Below are positions 15,356 through 24,424 of a stretch of 38,811 nt of DNA, piece by piece. Made by a program: the position numbers and the translations under genes. The notes beneath the pieces were generated by a model. That model was not told the origin of the DNA and searched no databases. It was given only the letters and a program-made list of their open reading frames with translations. The first letter of the stretch is position 1; each line of letters opens with the position of its first letter. Source of the DNA: an uncultured Riemerella sp. (lineage in GTDB: Bacteria > Bacteroidota > Bacteroidia > Flavobacteriales > Weeksellaceae); NCBI GenBank assembly GCA_938037185.1, contig CALHQK010000036.1:1-38811 (forward strand). The letters are read 5' to 3'.

Positions 15356-15458
15356 TTAGTTAATTTTTCGGCTAAAATAGAAAAAATCTCGCTAAATCAA
15401 AGTAGGAATACGAAAAAATTGATGTTAATTAAATCATAAATTTTGTTTCAAAAAGCCT

Positions 15459-15466
15459 TAACTTTG
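15459..15466 (+). promoter_or_regulatory. -7 element upstream of rsmA
   Basis: TAACTTTG matches TAnnTTTG exactly, 20 bases before the ATG at 15486. The nearest upstream TTG (15443-15445) is only 13 bases away, so the -33 part is not supported. Confidence 0.4.
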
Positions 15467-15485
15467 CCGAAAAATTTAGAATTTA

Positions 15486-16262
15486 ATGAGTGTAAAGGCT
15501 AAAAAACACCTCGGACAGCATTTCCTAACCGATGAAAATATCGCAAAAAAAATAGCAAACAGCCTTCATTTCAGTGGTTATAACAATGTATTAGAAGTAG
15601 GCCCAGGGATGGGCGTCCTCACCAAATATCTTTTAGAAAAAGAAACCGAAACCTTTGTGGCAGAGATAGATACAGAGTCTATCGCCTACCTAAAAGAGCA
15701 TTATCCTCGGCTAAAAGAAAACCATTTTGTGGGAGATTTCCTGAAAACAGATTTTTCTAAAATCTTTCCAAATGAGCAGGTAGCTGTGATAGGGAATTTT
15801 CCGTACAATATTTCTTCGCAGATTTTATTTCACATCATAGAAAACTATCAGCAGATACCAGAAATGGCGGGAATGTTCCAAAAAGAAGTGGCCGAACGAA
15901 CAGCAGCCGTTCCCAGAACGAAAGATTATGGAATTTTGTCTGTAATGGTTCAGGCTTATTATGATGTCAAATATCTTTTCACGGTTCATGAAAATGTTTT
16001 CAATCCACCACCAAAGGTGAAATCTGGTGTGATTTCGCTGCTTAGAAATCCCAAAGAAGGACTTGCAGGAAACGAAATTTTGTTCAAAAATATCGTAAAA
16101 GCCGGCTTTAACCAAAGAAGAAAAAAACTCAGCAATGCACTAAAAGTTTTGAACATTCCTGAGGGACTTTCTGGTCATAATTTCTTAAATTTGCGGGCGG
16201 AAGAACTATCTGTACAAGATTTCATCTCATTTACTAACGAGTGGAAAGAAAATCTAAAATAA
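15486..16262 (+). CDS. rsmA: 16S rRNA dimethyladenosine methyltransferase
   Basis: 258 residues (RsmA/KsgA). It dimethylates two adjacent adenosines near the 3' end of 16S rRNA during 30S assembly, and loss gives kasugamycin resistance in other bacteria. Marks: N-terminal K-K-H-L-G-Q-H-F-L (7-14), the SAM-binding V-L-E-V-G-P-G-M-G-V-L-T (35-46), Glu60 in A-E-I-D, and the catalytic N-F-P-Y motif at 104-107. The C-terminal segment F-N-Q-R-R-K-K-L-S-N-A-L is also typical. It is followed by mgtE after 3 bases, so the two are likely co-transcribed. Confidence 0.95.
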   Translation: MSVKAKKHLGQHFLTDENIAKKIANSLHFSGYNNVLEVGPGMGVLTKYLLEKETETFVAEIDTESIAYLKEHYPRLKENHFVGDFLKTDFSKIFPNEQVAVIGNFPYNISSQILFHIIENYQQIPEMAGMFQKEVAERTAAVPRTKDYGILSVMVQAYYDVKYLFTVHENVFNPPPKVKSGVISLLRNPKEGLAGNEILFKNIVKAGFNQRRKKLSNALKVLNIPEGLSGHNFLNLRAEELSVQDFISFTNEWKENLK

Positions 16263-16265
16263 TCT

Positions 16266-17618
16266 ATGCCAAAAAAAGAAGAAAACATCTACCAGCCGCT
16301 GCTTTCGTACATTGAAGAGAAAAATGCAAAAGCCATTTCGGAAATCATTTCGGAGATGGAGGCGGTGGATATTGCCAATTTGTTTGGGATTTTAGATGAT
16401 TCTCAAAGGGTGTTTCTCTACGAACTTATGGACAATGATGTTTCTGCGGAAATGCTTTTGTACATCGATGAAGAAGACCGAAAAGAATTCCTAAAAAACT
16501 TCTCGACCAAAGAAATCGCAGAAGAAATCATTGGCGAGATAAATTCAGATGATGCAGCAGACATCATTGCTGAACTTCCTGAACACCAACAAAATGAAAT
16601 CATCCAGCATATAGATGATAATGAACTGGCGCAGAGCATCGTAGAACTCCTCCGCTATGACGACCATGTAGCGGGAAGTCTCATGGCTACTGAGTTGGTA
16701 AAAGTAGACCATAATCTATCCATCATCGCCGCAGTAAGGGAAATGCGCAAACAAGCCGAAGACATGGACGAAGTCTACTCTATCTATGTGGTGGACGAAC
16801 AAGACAAGCTCCTTGGCACCCTCAGTTTAAAAAAACTGCTTACCACCAGCACTTCTTCCAAGGTTTCGGATGTGTATAATTCCAAAATAAGATGTGTGCA
16901 GGACAATGAACCTGCCGAAGATGTGGCGCGATACATGCAGAAATACGACCTTTTTGAGGTGCCTGTAATAGATGCTTTGGGAAGATTAGTCGGGAGAATT
17001 ACCATAGATGATGTCATGGACTTCATCAAAGAAGAAACGGATAAAGACTACCAGCTGGCATCAGGGATTGCTACGGATATTGACTCTACAGACACTATCT
17101 TAAACATCACCAAAGCCCGTCTTCCATGGCTGTTCATCGGAATGGTGGGCGGTCTGATAGGTTCACGAGTTTTACAAGGGAATGAAGAAGCGATGAGCCA
17201 TGTTCCTGCCTTGATGTTCTTCGTTCCACTGATAGCGGCTACTGCTGGAAACATCGGCGTACAGGCTTCAGCAATTATCGTACAGGGGCTTGCTAACAAT
17301 ACATTGGGACAAAATACCCTAAAAACCCTAATGAAAGAAGTGAGCGTAGCTGTGGCTTCGGGAATGATTTTATCACTGATTATTTTGGGATTCAATTTGT
17401 TTGTCAATCATCATGATATGATGATTTCCATTACAATTTCCGTTGCTCTGCTTTCTGTCATCATCATCGCCGCGATGATAGGCACCATTGTCCCTATCTT
17501 TCTCAACAAAAATAAAATAGACCCAGCTATCGCTACAGGTCCATTCATCACCACTTCCAACGATATCCTTGGTGTGATGGTTTATTTCACGATTGCAAAA
17601 CTGATTTTAGGATTATAA
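16266..17618 (+). CDS. mgtE: Magnesium transporter MgtE
   Basis: 450 residues, the full MgtE layout: an acidic N-domain of helical repeats (about 1-130, with E-L-P-E-H-Q-Q-N-E-I), two CBS domains (about 135-255), a connecting helix, and five transmembrane helices (about 285-448). The membrane part carries the conserved G-N-I-G-V-Q-A-S-A and a late Asp in T-T-S-N-D-I-L-G-V. MgtE forms a dimeric Mg2+ channel gated by Mg2+ binding to the CBS/N domains. Pairing with rsmA is frequent in Flavobacteriia and probably reflects shared expression rather than shared function. Confidence 0.95.
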   Translation: MPKKEENIYQPLLSYIEEKNAKAISEIISEMEAVDIANLFGILDDSQRVFLYELMDNDVSAEMLLYIDEEDRKEFLKNFSTKEIAEEIIGEINSDDAADIIAELPEHQQNEIIQHIDDNELAQSIVELLRYDDHVAGSLMATELVKVDHNLSIIAAVREMRKQAEDMDEVYSIYVVDEQDKLLGTLSLKKLLTTSTSSKVSDVYNSKIRCVQDNEPAEDVARYMQKYDLFEVPVIDALGRLVGRITIDDVMDFIKEETDKDYQLASGIATDIDSTDTILNITKARLPWLFIGMVGGLIGSRVLQGNEEAMSHVPALMFFVPLIAATAGNIGVQASAIIVQGLANNTLGQNTLKTLMKEVSVAVASGMILSLIILGFNLFVNHHDMMISITISVALLSVIIIAAMIGTIVPIFLNKNKIDPAIATGPFITTSNDILGVMVYFTIAKLILGL

Positions 17619-17636
17619 CCACTACAGAGAGAAGAC

Positions 17637-17688
17637 ACAGAGGTAATACTAAAGTATTGTCAACTCTTGTTATGGTTAATTCCTCTGT
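17637..17688. repeat. Degenerate inverted repeat downstream of mgtE
   Basis: A 7-base inverted repeat (ACAGAGG at 17637-17643 and CCTCTGT at 17682-17688) encloses a short hairpin (645-658 of the same kilobase, AATAC/GTATT). The preceding bases read like eroded CACAGAG-type units. It may be a worn dispersed element; function not evident. Confidence 0.3.
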
Positions 17689-17742
17689 TTAAAGGATTTA
17701 GGAAATATAATTAACACTAAATCTTTACCTATCCTTTTAAGC

Positions 17743-17786
17743 AAAAAAGGTGTGAAACTCCGATAGGAATGCTCCACACCTTTTTT
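17743..17786. terminator. Bidirectional intrinsic terminator
   Basis: A 12-base stem AAAAAAGGTGTG (17743-17754) pairs with 17775-17786, giving a T run on both strands. It lies between the convergent mgtE and the CoA hydrolase/transferase gene. Confidence 0.85.
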
Positions 17787-17802
17787 AATATTAAAGTTTA
17801 TT

Positions 17803-19080
17803 TTAGAATTTCAAATTTTTAAATCTCTCAAAAGCAGCTCTTTCCAGCATTTCTCTGTCATCTGGGTGAGCTATGGAAATAAGCGCTTTTGCTCTCTGCT
17901 GGAAGTTTTTCCCATGCAGATCCACCACACCGTATTCTGTAGCTACATAGTGCATATGCCCTCTGGTAGTAACCACTCCTGCGCCTTCTTTTAGGAAAGG
18001 AACGATTCTTGGCACGCCTTTTTTAGTTCTGGCAGTAATCGCCAAGATAGGTTTTCCTCCTTCACTGAGCGCTGCTCCTCTCATGAAATCTACTTGTCCA
18101 CCGATACCGCTGTATTGGTAAGAACCTATACTATCTGAACAAGCCTGCCCTGTAAGGTCTAATTCTATCGCACTATTGATAGACACTGCTTTAGGGTTTC
18201 TACGGATAACACGCGGGTCGTTAGTATAATCCACATCAAGGAAAGCAAAAGCTGGGTTATCATTCACAAAATCATATAATTTCTTTGTCCCGAAAGCAAA
18301 GCTCGTTACTGATTTATGCGGGTGAGTTGTTTTATACTTGTTATTCACCACACCAGATTTTATCAAATCTACTACTCCATCGCTGAGCATCTCTGTATGA
18401 ATACCCAAGTCTTTATGATTATTAAGACACTTCAACACTGCATCTGGAATTGTCCCAATTCCCATCTGCAATACAGAACGGTCTTCAATGATTTCAGCAA
18501 TGTTTCTACCAATCTGCAATTCTTCCTCTTCTATCTTCGCGCCGTAATCTACTGTAAGCAGTTCTGTTTCGTGCCATACCATTTTGTCAATTTGGCTCGT
18601 ATGAATTACGCTGTCTCCGTGAGTTCTCGGCATTTTAGGGTTTACCTGAGCGATGACATATTTCGCTGTATCCACTGCTGATCTGGTAACATCCACAGAA
18701 AGCCCAAGCGTACAATATCCGTGCTCATCTGGTGGAGACACTTGGATAATCGCTACATCTAGCGGCATTCTATTGTTTCTAAACAAATCTGGAATATCTC
18801 CTAGGAAAATAGGAATAAAACTTCCTCTTCCGCTGTTTACATTCTCTCTAACTGCTGTAGAGACGAACATCACATTAAAACGGAAACTATCTTCGTATTC
18901 TGGTTTAGTGATTTCTACATCGCCTTGTATCGTGATACAGGTAACTTCTACATTTTTTAATTCATTTGCTCGTTTTGCTAACTCACTTACTAAATAATTA
19001 GGCGTACAAGCACTTCCTTGTAAAAAAATCCTATCATTGCTCTTTATCAATGACAGCGCTTCTTCTGCTGAACAATACAT
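17803..19080 (-). CDS. Acetyl-CoA hydrolase/transferase family protein
   Basis: 425 residues, close to the length of 4-hydroxybutyrate and acetate CoA-transferases. Visible family marks: H-T-E-M-L-S-D-G at 228-235 with Glu230 as the likely catalytic residue that forms the glutamyl-CoA thioester, S-P-P-D-E-H-G-Y-C-T-L-G near 115-126, and the S-G-I-G-G-Q-V-D-F loop at 324-332. It probably moves CoA between acyl groups such as acetate, succinate or 4-hydroxybutyrate in the cytoplasm. The substrate cannot be told from sequence alone, and hydrolase activity is also possible. It stands alone, with a -7 box upstream and a terminator downstream. Confidence 0.87.
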   Translation of the reverse strand: MYCSAEEALSLIKSNDRIFLQGSACTPNYLVSELAKRANELKNVEVTCITIQGDVEITKPEYEDSFRFNVMFVSTAVRENVNSGRGSFIPIFLGDIPDLFRNNRMPLDVAIIQVSPPDEHGYCTLGLSVDVTRSAVDTAKYVIAQVNPKMPRTHGDSVIHTSQIDKMVWHETELLTVDYGAKIEEEELQIGRNIAEIIEDRSVLQMGIGTIPDAVLKCLNNHKDLGIHTEMLSDGVVDLIKSGVVNNKYKTTHPHKSVTSFAFGTKKLYDFVNDNPAFAFLDVDYTNDPRVIRRNPKAVSINSAIELDLTGQACSDSIGSYQYSGIGGQVDFMRGAALSEGGKPILAITARTKKGVPRIVPFLKEGAGVVTTRGHMHYVATEYGVVDLHGKNFQQRAKALISIAHPDDREMLERAAFERFKNLKF

Positions 19081-19147
19081 ATTATTTTTCTAATGTTTTT
19101 GTGACAAAATAATTTTTTATCAAATTATACTTATTTAAAATTTTCGG

Positions 19148-19155
19148 CAAATATA
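19148..19155 (-). promoter_or_regulatory. -7 element for the CoA hydrolase/transferase gene
   Basis: On the minus strand this reads TATATTTG, an exact TAnnTTTG match, giving a leader of about 60 bases. No TTG at the expected distance. Confidence 0.45.
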
Positions 19156-19250
19156 AAAATTTTTTTGTTTAGAAAATATCCCTATTTTTAACCATTTATT
19201 TTCCTGATAAAATTTAGTTTATTATTCTTTTATTCTAAGAATAATTTGCG

Positions 19251-19258
19251 TATTTTTG
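19251..19258 (+). promoter_or_regulatory. -7 element upstream of purD
   Basis: TATTTTTG matches TAnnTTTG, 36 bases before the purD ATG. The -33 part is unclear. Confidence 0.4.
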
Positions 19259-19294
19259 TAGAACTATATATTTTAATTATAACATTTTCAAATT

Positions 19295-20536
19295 ATGAAA
19301 GTATTGATAATCGGAAATGGTGGAAGGGAATCTGCCATCGCATGGAAACTAAAAAATGACCCAAGAATTACCCAATTCTACTTTGCAAAAGGAAACGCCT
19401 CTACAGAGAAATTAGGAAAAACAGTTTACGAAACAGAAATAGCAGACCTTGTGAAGTTTGCTAAAAAAGAAGATATAGAACTTACTATCGTAGGTCCAGA
19501 GGCTCCGCTGGTAGAGGGCATCGTGGATGAATTTAACAAAGAAGGATTGAGAATTTTCGGAGCTAAAAAAGCGGCTGCATTACTAGAAGGCAGCAAGGCT
19601 TATTCCAAAAAATTCATGCAGGACTACGGCATCAGAACTGCTAAAGCGAAGATTTTTGATTCTTACAATGATGCTGTTGCTTATGTGAAAACTCAGGCTT
19701 TCCCATTGGTAGTAAAAGCAAGCGGTCTGGCAAGTGGAAAAGGTGTGGTTATCTGTAAAGATTTAGCTGAAGCAGAAACTACCATTCACGATTTCATGAT
19801 TAGAAAAATCCATGGAGATGCAGGAATCAGAATTATTGTAGAAGAATTCTTGAGAGGTTTTGAGGCTTCTGTGATTGCTTTCTCTAATGGCGAAAAATTC
19901 TTCCCTTGCATCGCAGTGAAAGATTATAAAAAATTAGGAAATGGCGATAAAGGTCCTAACACAGGCGGAATGGGAACAGTTGCTCCAAATCCAGAATTCA
20001 CAGCTGCACACATGGAAGATTTCGTTCAAAATATTATGAATCCTACCATCAAAGGAATTCACGATAACATGCTGAAATTCAAAGGATTTATTTTCTTTGG
20101 ACTTTTGGTTTCTAATAACGAATGCTACCTATTAGAATACAACATGCGTCTGGGCGACCCTGAAACTCAGGCTATTATGCCGCTTTTAGAAAACAATCTT
20201 TTAGATGCTATCAATGATTGTATCGATGGAAAAGACATTGAACTTAAATTTTCAGATAAAAAAGCTGTTTGTCTTGTGTTAGCTTCTGGCGGGTATCCTC
20301 GTGATTTCGAAAAAGGACTGGAAATCAAAGGAATAGATAAAGTTAAAAACAGTGAAGTTTTCTTTGCTGGAGCTACATACCAAGGAAGCAGAATCGTAAC
20401 AGACGGCGGAAGAGTGCTGAATTTAGTTGCCACTGGTGACACTTACGAAGAGGCTAGACAAAAGGTTTATGAAGATGCAGATGCTGTCAATTTTGACTAT
20501 GCATATCACAGAGAAGATATTGGTTTAGTTAAATAA
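19295..20536 (+). CDS. purD: Phosphoribosylamine-glycine ligase
   Basis: 413 residues, the usual length of PurD (GAR synthetase). It joins phosphoribosylamine and glycine with ATP, the second step of purine synthesis. N-domain V-L-I-I-G-N-G-G-R-E-S-A-I-A-W (2-17), then an ATP-grasp fold with L-V-V-K-A-S-G-L-A-S-G-K-G-V-V near 140-154, G-P-N-T-G-G-M-G-T and the metal-binding E-Y-N-M-R-L-G-D-P-E-T-Q-A segment near 280. The next gene, guaA, starts 24 bases later and also serves purine synthesis, so the two probably form a small purine operon. Confidence 0.95.
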   Translation: MKVLIIGNGGRESAIAWKLKNDPRITQFYFAKGNASTEKLGKTVYETEIADLVKFAKKEDIELTIVGPEAPLVEGIVDEFNKEGLRIFGAKKAAALLEGSKAYSKKFMQDYGIRTAKAKIFDSYNDAVAYVKTQAFPLVVKASGLASGKGVVICKDLAEAETTIHDFMIRKIHGDAGIRIIVEEFLRGFEASVIAFSNGEKFFPCIAVKDYKKLGNGDKGPNTGGMGTVAPNPEFTAAHMEDFVQNIMNPTIKGIHDNMLKFKGFIFFGLLVSNNECYLLEYNMRLGDPETQAIMPLLENNLLDAINDCIDGKDIELKFSDKKAVCLVLASGGYPRDFEKGLEIKGIDKVKNSEVFFAGATYQGSRIVTDGGRVLNLVATGDTYEEARQKVYEDADAVNFDYAYHREDIGLVK

Positions 20537-20560
20537 TTTTCAGCAAAAAACCATATCAAT

Positions 20561-22090
20561 ATGAATAATGGAATCATTGTCCTTGATTTCGGGTCTCAAT
20601 ACAATCAGCTGATTAGCCGAAGAGTACGAGAAATGCAGGTGTATTCGGAAATTATTCCTTATAACACTCCCATCGACGAAATCAAGGCTAAAAAACCTGC
20701 TGGAATCATACTTTCGGGCGGGCCATCTTCCGTAAATGCAGAAGATGCACATTTGGTGGATAAAGAAATTTTTAATCTCGGAATTCCTATTTTAGGAATC
20801 TGCTACGGAATGCAGCTTACGGCGCATCTCCTCGGCGGAAAGGTAGAAAAAGGCACCAAAGGCGAATACGGAAAATCTCATTTGGAGATTGTAAAACCTT
20901 GCGCTCTTTTCGAGGGAGTGAGCCAAAATTCTATCGTTTGGATGAGCCACTTTGATGAAGTAAAGGAGCTTCCAAAGGATTTTGAAATCAATGCTAAATC
21001 AGGCGTGATTGCGGCTATTTCCAACGAGGCTAAAAACTTCTACGCCGTGCAGTTCCACCCAGAAGTGACCCACAGTGAAGAAGGCGGAAAAATGCTGGAA
21101 AATTTTGTGTTTAAAATTTGCAAAGCAGAAAGAAACTGGAAATTAACCAATTACATAGAAAAAACTGTCAGCGAAATCAAAGAAAAAGTCGGAAATCAAA
21201 AAGTGATTTTAGGACTTTCTGGCGGTGTGGATTCTTCTGTGGCTGCTGTACTTATCCATAAAGCGATAGGCGACCAGCTGACTTGTATCTTCGTGGATAC
21301 AGGACTCCTAAGAAAAGATGAAGCGAAAAAAGTAATACAGAACTATGGAGAGCATTTCCATATGAATATCAAATGTATCGACGCTTCTGAGAGATTTTTG
21401 GCTAAATTAAAAGGCGTGTCCGACCCAGAGCAGAAAAGAAAAATCATTGGAAATGAATTTATAGAAGTTTTCGATGAAGAATCTTCAAAAATAGAAGGTG
21501 CGAAGTTCTTGGCACAAGGGACTATCTATCCCGATGTGATAGAATCTCAGTCCATCAAAGGTCCTTCGGCAGTGATAAAATCCCACCACAATGTGGGCGG
21601 ACTTCCAGAGGATATGAAATTTGAACTTTTAGAACCTCTGCGCGAACTTTTCAAGGATGAAGTGAGAAAAGTAGGTGAAGAATTGGGAATCCCTAGCCAC
21701 CTTGTCCACCGCCATCCGTTCCCTGGTCCAGGGCTGGGAATCAGAGTTTTAGGAGAAGTAGATGCAGAAAAAGTAAGAATTCTTCAGGAGGCAGATGATA
21801 TTTTCATTGAAGAACTCTACAAACACGAGCTTTATGACAAAGTCAGCCAAGCGTTCGTAGTGCTTCTTCCTGTGAAATCTGTGGGCGTAATGGGCGATGA
21901 GAGAACTTACGAATACACCGCAGTGGTTCGTTCTGCGAATACCATAGACTTTATGACTGCGACATGGAGCAAACTTCCTTACGAGTTTTTGGAATTGATA
22001 TCCAACCGCATCATCAACGAAGTAAAAGGCATCAATCGTGTGGCTTACGATATTTCCAGCAAGCCGCCTGCAACCATAGAATGGGAATAA
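20561..22090 (+). CDS. guaA: GMP synthase (glutamine-hydrolysing)
   Basis: 509 residues with all three GuaA parts. The class I glutamine amidotransferase domain (about 1-190) has nucleophile Cys81 in G-I-C-Y-G-M-Q-L and the His168/Glu170 pair in F-H-P-E-V-T-H-S. The ATP-pyrophosphatase domain begins at the P-loop-like S-G-G-V-D-S-S (221-227). The C-terminal dimerisation domain contains R-H-P-F-P-G-P-G-L and ends in the conserved K-P-P-A-T-I-E-W-E. The enzyme aminates XMP to GMP in the cytoplasm. It follows purD directly and ends at a strong terminator. Confidence 0.97.
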   Translation: MNNGIIVLDFGSQYNQLISRRVREMQVYSEIIPYNTPIDEIKAKKPAGIILSGGPSSVNAEDAHLVDKEIFNLGIPILGICYGMQLTAHLLGGKVEKGTKGEYGKSHLEIVKPCALFEGVSQNSIVWMSHFDEVKELPKDFEINAKSGVIAAISNEAKNFYAVQFHPEVTHSEEGGKMLENFVFKICKAERNWKLTNYIEKTVSEIKEKVGNQKVILGLSGGVDSSVAAVLIHKAIGDQLTCIFVDTGLLRKDEAKKVIQNYGEHFHMNIKCIDASERFLAKLKGVSDPEQKRKIIGNEFIEVFDEESSKIEGAKFLAQGTIYPDVIESQSIKGPSAVIKSHHNVGGLPEDMKFELLEPLRELFKDEVRKVGEELGIPSHLVHRHPFPGPGLGIRVLGEVDAEKVRILQEADDIFIEELYKHELYDKVSQAFVVLLPVKSVGVMGDERTYEYTAVVRSANTIDFMTATWSKLPYEFLELISNRIINEVKGINRVAYDISSKPPATIEWE

Positions 22091-22094
22091 AACC

Positions 22095-22122
22095 AAACCT
22101 CCTTTTTCAAGGAGGTTTTTTA
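22095..22122 (+). terminator. Intrinsic terminator after guaA
   Basis: Stem AAACCTCC (22095-22102) pairs with GGAGGTTT (22111-22118) over an 8-base loop and is followed by a T run, 5 bases after the guaA stop. Confidence 0.9.
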
Positions 22123-22240
22123 TTTATGGATAAGGATTTTTATTCCTTTATATAATCAATCCATTAATACTTTATGAAGGATTTTTTTCATATTTAATTT
22201 TAGCAAAAAAAACAAATTGATACCTGATTTCCAAGAATTT

Positions 22241-22807
22241 TTAATAAATTTTTGGATTCCACTTTTCTGGATACTTTGGTGTAAAATCCTTGTAATAGTC
22301 TTGAATCTCGTCCATTATGCTTTCAAAAGAGCGACTTTCCAAATCCTCCACACTGATTTTTCTTCCGATGTGAATTTTTTTAGTTTTAAAATCTGCCCCC
22401 CCAAAAACTATCGGAACCCTCGCACCCAGCGCCATATGGTAAAATCCAAGTTTCCATTTTTCCACTCGGGAGCGTGTTCCTTCTGGGCAAATCACCAAAC
22501 TGAAATCCTCTTTTTTAAACAATTCAGTGACAAATTGTACAAGATTATTTCTTTGGGAACGATTAATCCCTATCCCGCCTAACGCCTTGACAATGAATCC
22601 ATACCAAGCCTTAGTATGAGCATCTTTTATGATGACTCTCAGCGGTTTATTGTATTTCCAATAAACTAAATTCCCCAAAAGATATTCAATATTGTCCGTA
22701 TGCGGCGCCACGATAAGCACACAGCGGTTCAGATTCTCTAAATCCCCCTCCAGCTCCACCTTCCAGCCCAGAAGCTTCAGCAGTAATGATCCTATTATTT
22801 TTCTCAT
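22241..22807 (-). CDS. PlsC-like lysophospholipid acyltransferase
   Basis: 188 residues, matching the short Bacteroidetes branch of 1-acyl-glycerol-3-phosphate acyltransferases. The P-E-G-T-R-S-R motif (108-114) and the I-N-R-S segment (81-84) are intact. The catalytic block I motif, normally H-x4-D, reads His36-T-D-N-I-Glu41, so the Asp that orients the His is replaced by Glu. Such enzymes add an acyl chain to a lysophospholipid or related acceptor at the inner membrane; the acceptor is unknown. It is transcribed on its own towards the convergent guaA. Confidence 0.82.
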   Translation of the reverse strand: MRKIIGSLLLKLLGWKVELEGDLENLNRCVLIVAPHTDNIEYLLGNLVYWKYNKPLRVIIKDAHTKAWYGFIVKALGGIGINRSQRNNLVQFVTELFKKEDFSLVICPEGTRSRVEKWKLGFYHMALGARVPIVFGGADFKTKKIHIGRKISVEDLESRSFESIMDEIQDYYKDFTPKYPEKWNPKIY

Positions 22808-22882
22808 GATTAAAAGTTAAAAGAGCAAATCTACATTATTTTTTTCAAAAAGCATTATGCGCATTTTATATTTGATGTTAAA

Positions 22883-22916
22883 AAATAATGTTCTGCAACT
22901 CTGCAAAACATTATTT
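22883..22916 (-). terminator. Intrinsic terminator of the PadR-PspC operon
   Basis: A 10-base stem (22883-22892 with 22907-22916) closes a 14-base loop; on the minus strand it is followed by a T-rich tract. It lies 26 bases beyond the PspC stop codon. Confidence 0.7.
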
Positions 22917-22941
22917 AAAAATACTTTGTAATTTAGTTTAG

Positions 22942-24423
22942 TTAATATTTTCTACTTGTTGATATGGTGTCTGATTCCACCTGCGGCTCTGGCTGATATC
23001 CTCTTTCTTCTCTATAAAATCCGCGTTCATCTCCATGGATATCTAGCTTTCCATCGCTTAAATCCTTGATTTCCATCGTTTCAGGAATGACCAGTTCATA
23101 GTCCACATCATAATCCCTAAATCTTTGGTCATAGGAATAACTTATATAGTTCGGCAACAATACCGCATTACCAGAAACTTCCACAGGAACACTCAAACCG
23201 ATAGGGATATTATAGCCATCGGCTTTTTTTCTAATCATGATATACGGCTGTTTTACATCATTTCTTCTTGTAATATAGACATCCGGCTCATCTTCTTTAT
23301 AGATTTTTTTCTTATCCGAAAAAATATCATCTCCATAGGCTCTAAAGTTCTGCGGAATCTCTACCCGCTTCAAATCAAGGGTAAGGACATTTGACTGGGT
23401 ATTGATAGAAACTCGTTCTTCCTGAACATTATTTCCGCTGTAAATCAGTTCTTTCTTTTGCACTGAAAGACCAAAATAAACAGCTAAAATCATCAACAAA
23501 GCAAAAAGAATTCCCACTAAAAAGCCCGCATATCTTATTTTTGTTTTAGGTGAAAACAATTTGATACTCAATGCCATAAAGACAATAGCAGGAATTAAAA
23601 TTCCGATGATTACGATCGCCATAAAGGCATACCTTGTATTCTCATCTGTATTAAAAAAGAAATTAAACTCTTCCAAATCCTGATATTTCCCAAACAACTG
23701 AAAATCCCAAGCTCCAAAAAATACTAATATAAAACTAACCAAGGAAACCAAAACATTAATAGTAATAAGAGCCATTATACCTCCTAAAATAATTCGGATA
23801 ACTTTCCAGATGCCAGCTCCTGTCTTGGCTATTTCTGATTTATTTTCATTGTAAAAAGAACTCACCCTCTGCCCTGCTTCTTTAAGGCTGTCAAAATTGA
23901 TGGGTCTTCCCTGCATTTTCAAAAAATCTGACGCCGTTTCCGCCTCTGGAACTACTACCCACAGAATGACATAAGCCACCACAGAAACAAAGCCCACAGA
24001 GAAAATAAATACCAAAATCCAAATAATCCTCATCAGCGAAATGTCCATCCCGAAATACTGAGCCAGCCCTGCACAGACACCTGCTATCTTGCCCCTTTTC
24101 ATATCTCGGAAAAGTTCTTTTTTTATCTTTTCTTGAGGGATTTCCTGCTCTGCATTTTCTTCACTCTGCCCTTCTATGGCCTCTGGAGTTCCTATCTGGG
24201 CAATGACTTTTTCCACATCATCACTATTCACCACTTCTCTTTTATCAAGATTTTCTCTGAAAATTTCTGCAATCCTGATTTCTATATCATACATCACTTC
24301 ATCGGCTTCATCTTTTTCCAAAGAATTCCGAAGCGCTTGTAAATAAGCGTTTAGTTTCTCGTAGGCTTGCTCTTCTATGATGAAGGAAAACCCTGCTAAT
24401 GAGATAGATATTGTCTTGTTCAT
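22942..24423 (-). CDS. PspC domain-containing membrane protein
   Basis: 493 residues. An N-terminal cytoplasmic region (about 1-100) resembles the helical segment often found ahead of PspC in Bacteroidetes (A-Y-L-Q-A-L-R-N-S-L and D-I-E-I-R-I-A-E-I-F). The PspC domain follows (about 105-165: F-R-D-M-K-R-G-K-I-A-G-V-C-A-G-L-A-Q-Y-F-G and a transmembrane helix ending V-V-V-P-E-A). Further transmembrane segments lie near 205-235, 265-290 and 298-320, then a soluble C-terminal domain. In proteobacteria PspC senses envelope stress; the long Bacteroidetes versions are uncharacterised. It is co-transcribed with the PadR regulator one base upstream, so PadR probably controls it. Confidence 0.88.
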   Translation of the reverse strand: MNKTISISLAGFSFIIEEQAYEKLNAYLQALRNSLEKDEADEVMYDIEIRIAEIFRENLDKREVVNSDDVEKVIAQIGTPEAIEGQSEENAEQEIPQEKIKKELFRDMKRGKIAGVCAGLAQYFGMDISLMRIIWILVFIFSVGFVSVVAYVILWVVVPEAETASDFLKMQGRPINFDSLKEAGQRVSSFYNENKSEIAKTGAGIWKVIRIILGGIMALITINVLVSLVSFILVFFGAWDFQLFGKYQDLEEFNFFFNTDENTRYAFMAIVIIGILIPAIVFMALSIKLFSPKTKIRYAGFLVGILFALLMILAVYFGLSVQKKELIYSGNNVQEERVSINTQSNVLTLDLKRVEIPQNFRAYGDDIFSDKKKIYKEDEPDVYITRRNDVKQPYIMIRKKADGYNIPIGLSVPVEVSGNAVLLPNYISYSYDQRFRDYDVDYELVIPETMEIKDLSDGKLDIHGDERGFYREERGYQPEPQVESDTISTSRKY

Positions 24424-24424
24424 G

